A DNA stretch of 64,000 bases from Flavivirga eckloniae (GTDB taxonomy: Bacteria > Bacteroidota > Bacteroidia > Flavobacteriales > Flavobacteriaceae): assembly GCF_002886045.1 (NCBI RefSeq), contig NZ_CP025791.1, forward strand, positions 2,681,001 through 2,745,000, written 5' to 3'. The stretch's first letter is position 1. Each line of letters opens with the position of its first letter. Shown one piece after another: positions 54,430 through 61,695 of the stretch. The position numbers and the translations under genes are program-made. Below the pieces are notes generated by a model, which was not told where the DNA came from, made no database searches, and was given only the letters and a program-made list of their open reading frames with translations.

Positions 54430-54670
54430 ACAACAATTGTATAAACACACTTTATGGTATTTATTCTCCTTATATTAACAGATAAGCATAATAAGATGCG
54501 TTTATTTCTATTTAATACACAAATCAAATATAAGAATATCCTTCAACCCTAAGCAGCATTAAATTCTTAACCTAAGTTTATACGAAAATGTTACTTTTTA
54601 TGCGCTGTTTGTGAAGTCTGCTAAAACACATTAGAATCAAAGAAATCTCTTTCGGTAAAAATAACTTATT
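54430..54670. repeat. Spacer copy A of a duplicated block (XRE gene 3' end plus downstream)
   Basis: About 220 bases (54430-54650) match about 57905-58132 at roughly 80% by eye. Shared stretches are TACGAAAATGTTA, GCTGTTTGTGAAGTCT, AAATTCTTA and AGAATCAAAGAAATC. In the native copy this block is the 3' end of the XRE gene plus its downstream spacer. Here it stands without the rest of that gene. On the minus strand, 54621-54665 encodes a relic ending FTERDFFDSNVF and then a stop. Confidence 0.7.
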
Positions 54671-54704
54671 AAACAAGACTAAATATTCAAACCGATGGTG
54701 CTTA

Positions 54705-54742
54705 TTGTATAGAATGATGTTCCTGAACATCATTCTATACAA
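54705..54742. repeat. Strong perfect hairpin
   Basis: An 18-bp perfect inverted repeat (54705-54722 and 54725-54742) is separated by only CT, so it would form a very tight hairpin or cruciform. No T run follows, so it does not look like an ordinary terminator. It is directly followed by TTTAGCGGGAGCGGA (54743-54757), a motif that recurs at 56789-56803. Confidence 0.75.
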
Positions 54743-54792
54743 TTTAGCGGGAGCGGATCTTAACCCTTATGCTTATACTATATTAGCAAAAG

Positions 54793-55470
54793 TTACTTGT
54801 TAAATTTAGTTTTTTCAAGATTGATTGTTTTTGAAATAGCATTTGAAATAGAGTTTGCAAGATTTTCATATTCAGGTGGCGTTTTCCATTTACCTTTAAT
54901 TTTCTCAACTGAATCTGAATAGCCCTTAAAAACAATAGAATTATCCGTTAAATCAATTATTTCAGAGGCAATATGGCTATTGCCCTTTTTTCCAGTTTCT
55001 ATCATTCCGTAATAACTTACCAAAAGCCCATAACTAACGCTTACTATTAAAAGTTCATCAACCCCCTTATCTTTAAGTGAACGTAAATCATACTTATGAT
55101 ATTTTTTCTTCGAGGATGATGGCTTTTCAAACTTTTTGAGTTTTTTAACGTCGTAATCAAATTGAATTTCTTTCAATGGTTTTCCTTTTGCACTAAATAT
55201 ACCCTCATATAAACCCTTTATTTCATTAGTTGGATTTATTTTTTTGTCTACAATTTGCAATGGTTCTTTAAATCGCTTTCCTGGGGTTAAAGCTACATCA
55301 AGCAAACCTTGTGATCCTTCCCGATAAACTCTAATTGAATCAATTAAATAAACTACTCCAACTTTCTTTTGATTTGTATAATAATTGTCTGAAAGTGGCA
55401 TTTTCACAGCACAACTACTAATTGTTATTAATATTATTATTAGTCCTAAATTTCTAAAAATTTTATTCAT
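54793..55470 (-). CDS. Hypothetical lipoprotein, 225 residues
   Basis: The leader NLGLIIILITISSC is followed by Cys20 as lipidation site. The mature part contains VGVVYLIDSIRVYREGSQGLLDVALTPGKRF, a lysine-rich loop, and VDELLIVSVSYGLLVSYYGMIE with a final helix YENLANSISNAISKTI. The layout is reminiscent of envelope lipoproteins that carry a GNA1162- or DUF799-like fold, but I cannot assign it. It is a single gene. Confidence 0.65.
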   Translation of the reverse strand: MNKIFRNLGLIIILITISSCAVKMPLSDNYYTNQKKVGVVYLIDSIRVYREGSQGLLDVALTPGKRFKEPLQIVDKKINPTNEIKGLYEGIFSAKGKPLKEIQFDYDVKKLKKFEKPSSSKKKYHKYDLRSLKDKGVDELLIVSVSYGLLVSYYGMIETGKKGNSHIASEIIDLTDNSIVFKGYSDSVEKIKGKWKTPPEYENLANSISNAISKTINLEKTKFNK

Positions 55471-55634
55471 TTTGTTTTTAATTTAATCATTCTTTAAAAA
55501 CCAAACCACTGGTTTTAAGGCAATTGCACATAGCGCTGAACTTTTGTGAACCTCTAGATATTTGTTGTTGAAATACTCATGCTTTTCGTTTAAGCAATTC
55601 TTTTGTTTATAATACCTTCCACTTTTAAGCTAAG

Positions 55635-56213
55635 CTAGTTTGGAAACACAAAACTCACTGATAAACCTAAAGCATTTGCATTATAGGTTTCCTCAAAACC
55701 ATCTTTATACTCCATAAGTGTATAGCGTAAACCTATCCATCTCCAGGCTAACTCAAACATTAGCCCACTTGCATTATTAAAATTGATATTATCTCCTAAT
55801 CCGTCTGCGTCAAACTTAATACCAGTCTGCATAGCAAGTCCTGTTCCAATACGAATGTTGTTTGTAATCATCCAATTGGCGGTTAAATTAATCGGTACTC
55901 GGGTCAAGGCCATATCCGCATTACTAGCCCTTACTGTCAAAATTTTGTAACCGATCCAACCCCTAAACTTCAGTTTCTGCATTTTAGGAACAGTGAATTC
56001 ACCTCCAATACCAATAGAAACTCCTTGGCCAGCATGAACCGACTTTACATCACCATCAGTATAGTATACTTCTGCAACAGCATCACCACCAAATTCGCCA
56101 GTAAAATCAATTAATGCTCGAAAAGACCGGGATGTGTTTTCACTCTGTGCATAAGTATATGATGAATAAAGGCTCAGGCATAATAAAATATAAATAGGTC
56201 GTTTAATTCTCAT
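55635..56213 (-). CDS. Small outer membrane beta-barrel protein
   Basis: A 192-residue protein with a signal peptide (to TYAQ, residue 22) and alternating amphipathic strands (FRALIDFTGEFGGDAVAEVYYTD, LKFRGWIGYKILTVRASNAD, FELAWRWIGLRYTLMEYKD), ending in SVSFVFPN. This is the pattern of an eight-strand outer membrane barrel. The family is not identified. It may be co-oriented with the tiny ORF 56333-56467 upstream. Confidence 0.7.
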   Translation of the reverse strand: MRIKRPIYILLCLSLYSSYTYAQSENTSRSFRALIDFTGEFGGDAVAEVYYTDGDVKSVHAGQGVSIGIGGEFTVPKMQKLKFRGWIGYKILTVRASNADMALTRVPINLTANWMITNNIRIGTGLAMQTGIKFDADGLGDNINFNNASGLMFELAWRWIGLRYTLMEYKDGFEETYNANALGLSVSFVFPN

Positions 56214-56332
56214 AAGAATATTTATTTTGTAAATAAAAATTTGATGTATTTTCTCTTTGTTAAGTAATCGTTATTTCGTTTTTCTATGGCGCCAAATTGA
56301 ATAGTTTGACCAGATTTTATTTCAATCTAAGG

Positions 56333-56467
56333 CTATTGAACTTCGTTAGCAGCATTAATTTTCATGATACTTGGTGAAGGTGTATCACCATTAGAAGAAG
56401 AAAAAATTAAAGAAAATACAAAAACAAGCGTAACGTCCTTTAAGGTTTTTTTAAAATAGAATTTCAT
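56333..56467 (-). CDS. Small exported peptide or gene relic, 44 residues
   Basis: On the minus strand an ATG at 56467 opens a 44-residue frame with a leader-like KFYFKKTLKDVTLVFVFSLIFSS, then SNGDTPSPSIMKINAANEVQ and a stop. It could be a small secreted peptide, or the first part of a decayed gene. The leader is the only support, so confidence is low. Confidence 0.3.
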   Translation of the reverse strand: MKFYFKKTLKDVTLVFVFSLIFSSSNGDTPSPSIMKINAANEVQ

Positions 56468-56684
56468 AAATAGATTAATTTGATTTGGAGCAGTAAATGT
56501 ATAAAAACGATCGTACGCAAATCTTGACTTAGGTTAATAAAGGCTGTGATACGTTACGAATAACTTCGAATTAATATAACTAACTCTAGTTACAAAATAG
56601 AGGTAGCAGAATCCCTCTTTATAGTATGCTTATTTCTTACTCAATCTCGGCACCCGATATGGTCGAGCGCTAGCTTGAGGGCAT

Positions 56685-56762
56685 TCAAAACAAATCAGAA
56701 TCGAAAAATTCCCTCAAGGAAATATCAATCATCTTACAGAACTGGTTTATGGTATGGATTGA
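56685..56762 (-). pseudogene. 3' fragment of an XRE regulator gene
   Basis: The minus strand encodes, in frame to a TGA at 56685-56687, a 25-residue end that matches the C-terminus of the intact XRE gene at 58105-58350 at 22 of 25 positions (differences Arg to Gln, Asp to Glu, Met to Leu). Shared phrases are FCKMIDISLR and FFDSD. Similarity stops abruptly at 56763. It has no start or helix-turn-helix, so it is a remnant. Confidence 0.85.
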
Positions 56763-56874
56763 GACACAAAGAACACCACTAAACACAGTTTAGCGGTAGC
56801 GGAGGAGTGATAAATTTTTTATTATTTATATTCATTACGATTTTTAGTAATTTATATTTCTGAAATTTGTCAAT

Positions 56875-57870
56875 TCAGAGTTTTGTTATTCGTTTAAAAA
56901 CCGCATTTATTGTGTCAAGTCTCATATCACTATAGCTTTTTAGTTTTTTATATAGACTTAAATGTTCTTTTAAAAATTCTCTATTGTACTTTTCTAATTC
57001 CTTTTCAGTATCATTAATAGTTTCTATAAGTGCCAAATTAATTCTCTTGTCGATTGCTGAAAGTTCATTAATTACCTTAAGCATAATTTTTTCTGATCTA
57101 TAATACTCTATAAATGCTTCTGGATCATAATGCCAAGGATTTTTTTCAAAATCATTTTCCATCATATACAAATAACCCGAATTACGTAAAAATTCTGTTA
57201 TCTCATTGTCATATTCGGGATGATTTATTATTAGTTCATGTAATTGGTCGAAAGTTTGAATATCTTGATTAGAAATTTTTCGTGCTTCTGCAAAAATAGA
57301 ATTATGAATTTCTATTTGAGTTTCCAGAGGACTATCGCTTTGGGCATATTTTATTTCTCTTTCTGAAGCTTTTCTTACCACACCTTTGACCTCACTTAAA
57401 AATTTTGAATTTAGAATATCATTTGGTGTTGGATAATTGAAATTCTTAACAATATCTACACCAGCTGAGTGATAAGCTTGAGTTACAAAACGAGTACAGA
57501 ATTGTCTATTTACTTCTTTCGGTTCTAATGAAGTTCCATTTTCCAAAACTTGAATGGCTTCATTTAGCGAATATGCTGTACCTATTTTTTGACGAGCAAA
57601 CAGTTCAATTTTGTTTAATATATCTATTTGATTTGAATTAATTAAGCGAAGCACGATAATATCATCTTCATTATCAAATATTAATCGTTGGATATTATGA
57701 GCTTGCACCCCAGGTCCATCTGAATCTATATAGCTTGATCCCCCCATATAGAGTATAGCGTGAGAAAATTCACTATCCGACTTTTTTCGAATAATCCTAC
57801 TTAACCGAGAGTCCGATTTCATTAAAATGATATCACCAGATTTTAGTATTTCTTTTTTAATCAAATACAT
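56875..57870 (-). CDS. YiiX-like permuted NlpC/P60 hydrolase with helical extension
   Basis: A 331-residue protein. The N-terminal 165 residues match a permuted papain-like (YiiX/YebB) hydrolase: GDIILMKSDSRLSRIIRKKSDSEFSHAILYMGGSSYIDSD holds the His, and NRQFCTRFVTQAYHSAG the Cys. The rest is long, charged and helical (EARKISNQDIQTFDQL, LMKVINELSAIDKRINLALIETINDTEKELEKY). Family members cleave amide bonds in peptidoglycan or lipid-linked peptides. The long helical tail is unusual and may bind a partner. It lies 234 bases downstream of the intact XRE regulator gene. Confidence 0.75.
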   Translation of the reverse strand: MYLIKKEILKSGDIILMKSDSRLSRIIRKKSDSEFSHAILYMGGSSYIDSDGPGVQAHNIQRLIFDNEDDIIVLRLINSNQIDILNKIELFARQKIGTAYSLNEAIQVLENGTSLEPKEVNRQFCTRFVTQAYHSAGVDIVKNFNYPTPNDILNSKFLSEVKGVVRKASEREIKYAQSDSPLETQIEIHNSIFAEARKISNQDIQTFDQLHELIINHPEYDNEITEFLRNSGYLYMMENDFEKNPWHYDPEAFIEYYRSEKIMLKVINELSAIDKRINLALIETINDTEKELEKYNREFLKEHLSLYKKLKSYSDMRLDTINAVFKRITKL

Positions 57871-57904
57871 TAGTTAACTCTCTATATTAGGTTTTGTGCA
57901 ATTA

Positions 57905-58132
57905 CACAAAGCAATTGTTTAAACACACTTATGATCTTTATTCCTCTTATATTACCGGATAAACATAATAAAAGTGCATTTATTTCTATTATACAAAAAT
58001 CAAATATAAAAAATATCCTTCGTTCCTAAGCGACATTAAATTCTTAGCCTAAGTCTATACGAAAATGTTATTTTTTGTTTTGTACGCTGTTTGTGAAGTC
58101 TCTGTTAAAACATATCAGAATCAAAGAAATCC
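57905..58132. repeat. Spacer copy B of the duplicated block
   Basis: This is the native position: the region downstream of and including the last codons of the XRE gene. It matches 54430-54650 at roughly 80%. Both share a run of spacer features (AATTCTTAGCC/AACCTAAGT, TATACGAAAATGTTA, CTGTTTGTGAAGTCT). It marks how the two sites are related. Confidence 0.7.
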
Positions 58133-58350
58133 CTCAAGGAAATATCAATCATCTTGCAGAACCGGTTTATGGTATGGATTGAAACCCCTCTTTTATCGTT
58201 TACACTTTCCCAACGGCTTACAATCTGCCTATCTATAAAGTGAGTTTCAGCAAATTTCGATTGACTTAAGCCAGTTTCTTTTCTTAACTGCTTTATTCTT
58301 AGAGCAATTTTTTTGTTAAATGCAATATCTTCAGGTTTCAATTTAGACAT
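58105..58350 (-). CDS. XRE-family helix-turn-helix regulator
   Basis: An 81-residue protein with an XRE domain at about residues 18-70 (LRIKQLRKETGLSQSKFAETHFIDRQIVSRWESVNDKRGVSIHTINRFCKM). It ends in DISLRDFFDSDMF. It is the only full copy; three partial copies of its 3' end lie in the 51-57 kb spacers. It transcribes toward the YiiX-like gene, and is divergent from a plus-strand promoter at 58391-58423. Confidence 0.85.
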   Translation of the reverse strand: MSKLKPEDIAFNKKIALRIKQLRKETGLSQSKFAETHFIDRQIVSRWESVNDKRGVSIHTINRFCKMIDISLRDFFDSDMF

Positions 58351-58390
58351 ATTGCAATTTTCACTTTATATAAAGAAATATTGTAAGCCA

Positions 58391-58423
58391 TTTGGTTTAC
58401 AAATAATTATTTCGTTATATTTG
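58391..58423 (+). promoter_or_regulatory. Plus-strand promoter divergent from the XRE gene
   Basis: TTTG (58391-58394) and TATATTTG (58416-58423) are separated by 21 bases, matching the -33 and -7 elements of Bacteroidota promoters. Transcription would begin near 58430 and run into a structured, ORF-poor segment (58440-58700). Confidence 0.55.
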
Positions 58424-58429
58424 TAGTTA

Positions 58430-58700
58430 AATACATATTTTTGCAATTCTTCTTTTAAAATATTGAAGCAATTGCTTTGAATCTCACCATTGAAAACTGG
58501 TAATTTTTGCGCTGAGATGATAAGCAGATTGGCTCACGAACCCGGGCGTGGGCTCTCTTATCGGTGCAAGGTATACCAGTACCCCAATGGCGGTAAGTTG
58601 AGATCCACGTCCTTTTGTTTCCAGACATTATGGACCTTAGTGCTAAACTCATATGTACTGAACTTCCTGAACTAAATTCAGGATAGATGTTTCAGTATCT
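58430..58700 (+). ncRNA. Candidate structured RNA segment
   Basis: No convincing gene is seen. Bases 58511-58612 are about 54% GC by eye, against a very AT-rich surrounding. GATAAG (58518-58523) pairs with CTTATC (58557-58562), and the inner GGCTCACG (58531-58538) with CGTGGGCT (58547-58554) including wobble pairs. A palindromic AAGCAATTGCTT (58467-58478) lies upstream and TCCTGAA/TTCAGGA (58665-58671/58677-58683) downstream. It follows a promoter. An RNA role is inference; it could also be the remnant of a mobile element. Confidence 0.4.
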
Positions 58701-58734
58701 CAGTACCTGTTGAATATTAGCCAACAACTCCAAC

Positions 58735-59118
58735 TTGCAATTTTTAAGTTTCACTAACGAAAAGAAAAATGTAACAGCTATTCTTATGGATAAAACAGAA
58801 GTCTTTATATCACCAAATGATTTAGTATTACCTCCCTATGCTACTATAACTGCTTTGATTGGATTACTCAACAGGTCTGGATTAACAGATAATGTTGTAA
58901 AACATTGTATAACGGGGTTAAAGGTTATTATTGTTATTCGTTTAGATAAGAGCTACAAAACTGGAACCGATCTTTTAGCAAGAAAGGAGTTTGATGAACT
59001 CTATGATAAATTCCCAGATATATATTTTAACAATAGGGAATCCATTCCACCAATTATGATTATTGAAAATATTCACCAATGTATTAAAACTGATAAGGTA
59101 ATTTATGTTGACAACTAG
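58735..59118 (+). CDS. Hypothetical protein, 127 residues
   Basis: The ORF starts at a TTG (58735); an internal ATG at 58786 (MDKTEV) is an alternative. The sequence is beta/alpha with VFISPNDLVLPPYATITALIGLL and KVIIVIRLDKSYKTG, ending in IIENIHQCIKTDKVIYVDN. I recognise no family. It lies downstream of the structured segment, possibly in the same transcript. Confidence 0.5.
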   Translation: MQFLSFTNEKKNVTAILMDKTEVFISPNDLVLPPYATITALIGLLNRSGLTDNVVKHCITGLKVIIVIRLDKSYKTGTDLLARKEFDELYDKFPDIYFNNRESIPPIMIIENIHQCIKTDKVIYVDN

Positions 59119-59563
59119 AGCCTTAAAGTATCTCGACTCATGATGCTTTTTGGCTCTTAAATTCCTGCGTGGTCACTGAGCGTAGTCGAAGTGGAGGCAG
59201 GAATCTCATAATCTGGAACTAGCATTAAATAAGATTCCCTGTCTGCCGCAGGCAGGTTCGCTTGCTTTGGCTCCGCTCAGTACAAATCGCTCTGAATGAT
59301 AAGTCAATTTATATCATTACGAGGAGCTAAGCAACGTGTTAATCTTGTAAATAGAAACGAGAATCAAATTAAACAAATTGTCACGGTCGTTCATCTCTCA
59401 CAATGATCTATTTTTTAAACCCTAAGTACTATAAAACCCATTCACCGGTAGATAACGAGGGATCGGGAAGGAATGATGGCTGTCTACCGGGTATATGGGT
59501 AATTGTAAGAATGTTTAAGATTCCTGCCTCCACTTCGACTACGCTCAGTGACCACGCAGGAAT
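59119..59563. repeat. Repeat-filled spacer framed by a 48-bp inverted repeat
   Basis: A perfect 48-bp inverted repeat spans 59159-59206 and 59518-59565, containing TCACTGAGCGTAGTCGAAGT and its complement. The right arm reaches the stop codon of the next gene. Inside lie a copy of the 21030-type repeat in inverse orientation (about 59236-59301), a CGTTACG-type piece near 59315, and the inverted pair CCGGTAGA (59443-59450)/TCTACCGG. No transposase gene is present. Confidence 0.85.
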
Positions 59564-60772
59564 TTAAAAGTATTTAGACAAACTAATCCTAAAAAAACTA
59601 TCGTCTTTAAAATTAGAGAGTATAAATTCGTTGGTGTCAATCGAACTAAAAATTCGGGCTTCTACCTCTGCTGTCCAACTGCTTCCAAAACGTCTGGATG
59701 CTTCCATGCTAAATATTTTACTGCTCGATTCTAAATCTGAAATACCTCCTATTAAAATTGAGGTGTCCTGCGTATCGTTAAAAGCAATTCTGCTTCCTAA
59801 AAACACATCGTTTTGCAATGCGTTTAGGGCTAGTTCGTCACGCTCATCGTACAGGTATTCCCCTAGTAATCCAATGTCTAATCCGTTACCATCAATATTA
59901 CTAAAGGTAAACTCCAAACCTGCTACCATGGCGAAAAAATCCTGTGCTTTAGAGGTTCGGTAAATAGACTCCAATTTCCAAAGGAAAGCATTGTGGGTAA
60001 TCTGTAAATCCAATCCTGTTTGATTAATTACCGGATAAAAAGCATTGATATTACCGAGTTGATCGAAGGTGAATAGAGGCTCCCTTCCGTTACCATAAAA
60101 ATGGGTTAGCCCTACATCGAAAGCACCAAAATAGTGTTTCCATCTAAAGGCAAGATCTTGCCGCCATTCCTCTGCACCACTTTCATATTGTAGATCGTCT
60201 TTATCTATAACCACCGGAAATCTTAAACGGCCTTTAGCGCCAGGAAATGTGCGCTTTCTATGATAGGGCAAATAAAAGAAATCGAAACTCCCCATTTTTT
60301 TGGTTGTATAGGTAAATTGAACCATGGGCTGCCCTAATTTATCCTCGCCATCAAACGACTCTACAGCATCTGTTTGGTTAATAATATCTACCAAATGATT
60401 ACTCTCTGCTACACCCCAATATATTTTTTTAAGCCCTATACTTAACTCCCAGTTCTTTTTTACTTTTTGATAATACAGTTCTCTTATATCCCAGTGGGTA
60501 CGTTCATCATCAACATCCAACCTCAAAAAACCAGTAAAATTAAATTGCTCGTAACCTTTATTCCAATCTAATGAATATTCCGGTGTAAAAGCTATAGACG
60601 GGAAATGTTGTTCCTGGTCGTTAAATGCGGCATCATCATAAAAGTATCTGTATTCTGCTGCTATTTCTAACTCGAAGTCCTGATTTATTTTCTTTTCTCC
60701 GCTTTGAGCATATAATATCCCACCACTTAAAAAAAGCATTAAAATGGTGGTTTTTAATCGTGTTCGATTCAT
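59564..60772 (-). CDS. Outer membrane beta-barrel protein of an export module
   Basis: A 402-residue protein with a signal peptide (to YAQ, residue 23) and many amphipathic strands with aromatic ends (FELEIAAEYRYFYDDAAF, WELSIGLKKIYWGVAESNHL, SFDFFYLPYHRKRTF), ending in DDSFFRISLSKYF. The pattern recalls DUF1302-type barrels that sit next to MMPL exporters. It is encoded after a LolA-like gene and an MMPL-type gene on the same strand, so a joint role in moving lipids or similar molecules to the outer membrane is likely. Confidence 0.78.
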   Translation of the reverse strand: MNRTRLKTTILMLFLSGGILYAQSGEKKINQDFELEIAAEYRYFYDDAAFNDQEQHFPSIAFTPEYSLDWNKGYEQFNFTGFLRLDVDDERTHWDIRELYYQKVKKNWELSIGLKKIYWGVAESNHLVDIINQTDAVESFDGEDKLGQPMVQFTYTTKKMGSFDFFYLPYHRKRTFPGAKGRLRFPVVIDKDDLQYESGAEEWRQDLAFRWKHYFGAFDVGLTHFYGNGREPLFTFDQLGNINAFYPVINQTGLDLQITHNAFLWKLESIYRTSKAQDFFAMVAGLEFTFSNIDGNGLDIGLLGEYLYDERDELALNALQNDVFLGSRIAFNDTQDTSILIGGISDLESSSKIFSMEASRRFGSSWTAEVEARIFSSIDTNEFILSNFKDDSFFRISLSKYF

Positions 60773-60905
60773 TCTGTTTTTTTAAAAAGCAACACCAGAA
60801 GACTATTTCTAATCTAACCAATCAATTAAAATAATTAACCAAAAACTAAGAACATCCAAGATTTGTCCTAGCCTTCGGCGTTGCTTTATTTGAGTTAGTG
60901 CAATA

Positions 60906-61670
60906 TCAAATTCTTTGTAAAGCGACTTGAGTAAAATCTTCGTCCGAAAGGTTTATATCAAAATTATAGTCGCTAAACTTTAAAATGGTTTCTTTGTTAC
61001 TCTGGTGATTGGTCATAACAAACGTTCCTGCTCTCCAAAATTTGTTTTTGTACAGCTTGTAGTCGCTATAAACCAATGTTTTTAGCAACGCATTTTTTCT
61101 GTCGTAAAACTCAACTTTTTCAAAACGGTACCCTTTATCTTTATTGTAGGTTACCAAACGTCTTGTGTATCCCGACTTTGGATCTACAGGGTCTTGTTCT
61201 ACAACCACAAGGCTTCCTTTTTCTTCTATAAACTTATAGCTGTACTTTTCCACTTCTTGCGACGATAAATCTTCGTATGCAAATTCACTGCCTACAAATG
61301 GTCCTGATTTATTATTAGATGAAATTCTTTTTACACGTTTAATAGATGGTAAAAACAACCACTGATCGTCTGAGCCTACTTTATGCGTAAATGTTAATGT
61401 GGATGTTCCCTTAACATCTTTAGGACTATTAAAAACGATTAAGGATTTATCGCCATCTTCTGTAAGCTCCAATGTTTTTGTTGTAAGTGAACGTTCGCTG
61501 GTTTGACCGTTTTTATTTTTAAGGGTCATTTTTAAGTTAACTGAAGAGCTATTAAACCCCAAATCTGCTTTTTCTGCTGCTTTTGCAATTTGTAATCCGC
61601 GCTCTTCTGCTGTTTGCGCTTGTATTCCTATTGTAATTAATACGACTAGTATAGAGGCTATTTTTTTCAT
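60906..61670 (-). CDS. LolA-like outer membrane lipoprotein-sorting protein
   Basis: A 254-residue exported protein (signal to about residue 19, IGIQAQ) with the half-barrel fold of the LolA/LppX class: VNLKMTLKNKNGQTSERSLTTKTLELTEDGDKSLIVFNSPKDVKGTSTLTF, QWLFLPSIKRVKRISS and a C-terminal YDRKNALLKTLVYSDYKLYKNKFW. It carries hydrophobic ligands across the periplasm. It lies between the MMPL exporter (25 bases upstream) and the barrel (133 bases downstream). Confidence 0.88.
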   Translation of the reverse strand: MKKIASILVVLITIGIQAQTAEERGLQIAKAAEKADLGFNSSSVNLKMTLKNKNGQTSERSLTTKTLELTEDGDKSLIVFNSPKDVKGTSTLTFTHKVGSDDQWLFLPSIKRVKRISSNNKSGPFVGSEFAYEDLSSQEVEKYSYKFIEEKGSLVVVEQDPVDPKSGYTRRLVTYNKDKGYRFEKVEFYDRKNALLKTLVYSDYKLYKNKFWRAGTFVMTNHQSNKETILKFSDYNFDINLSDEDFTQVALQRI

Positions 61671-61695
61671 TTTTCTATGTTTTATAATTTTTGTT

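Larger units (their letters stand above)
56214..56874. other. 661-base spacer holding relics
   Basis: The stretch contains the 44-residue ORF 56333-56467 (listed separately), the XRE 3' fragment 56685-56762, a GC-richer piece with CACCCGATATGGTC and CGAGCGCTAGC (about 56651-56673), and TTTAGCGGTAGCGGA (56789-56803), which repeats 54743-54757. No other gene is supported. Confidence 0.6.

Noticed and set aside
54430-58132. CRISPR array from repeated spacers
   Set aside because: The repeats are long, few and irregular, with genes between them, and no cas genes are present.
58455-58675. Overlapping frames on both strands in the GC-rich segment
   Set aside because: They have no start context, no family signal, and lie over stems of the structured segment. 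I kept the segment as a candidate RNA, not as genes.
59159-59565. Complete insertion sequence
   Set aside because: The inverted repeats enclose only about 310 bases with no transposase frame.
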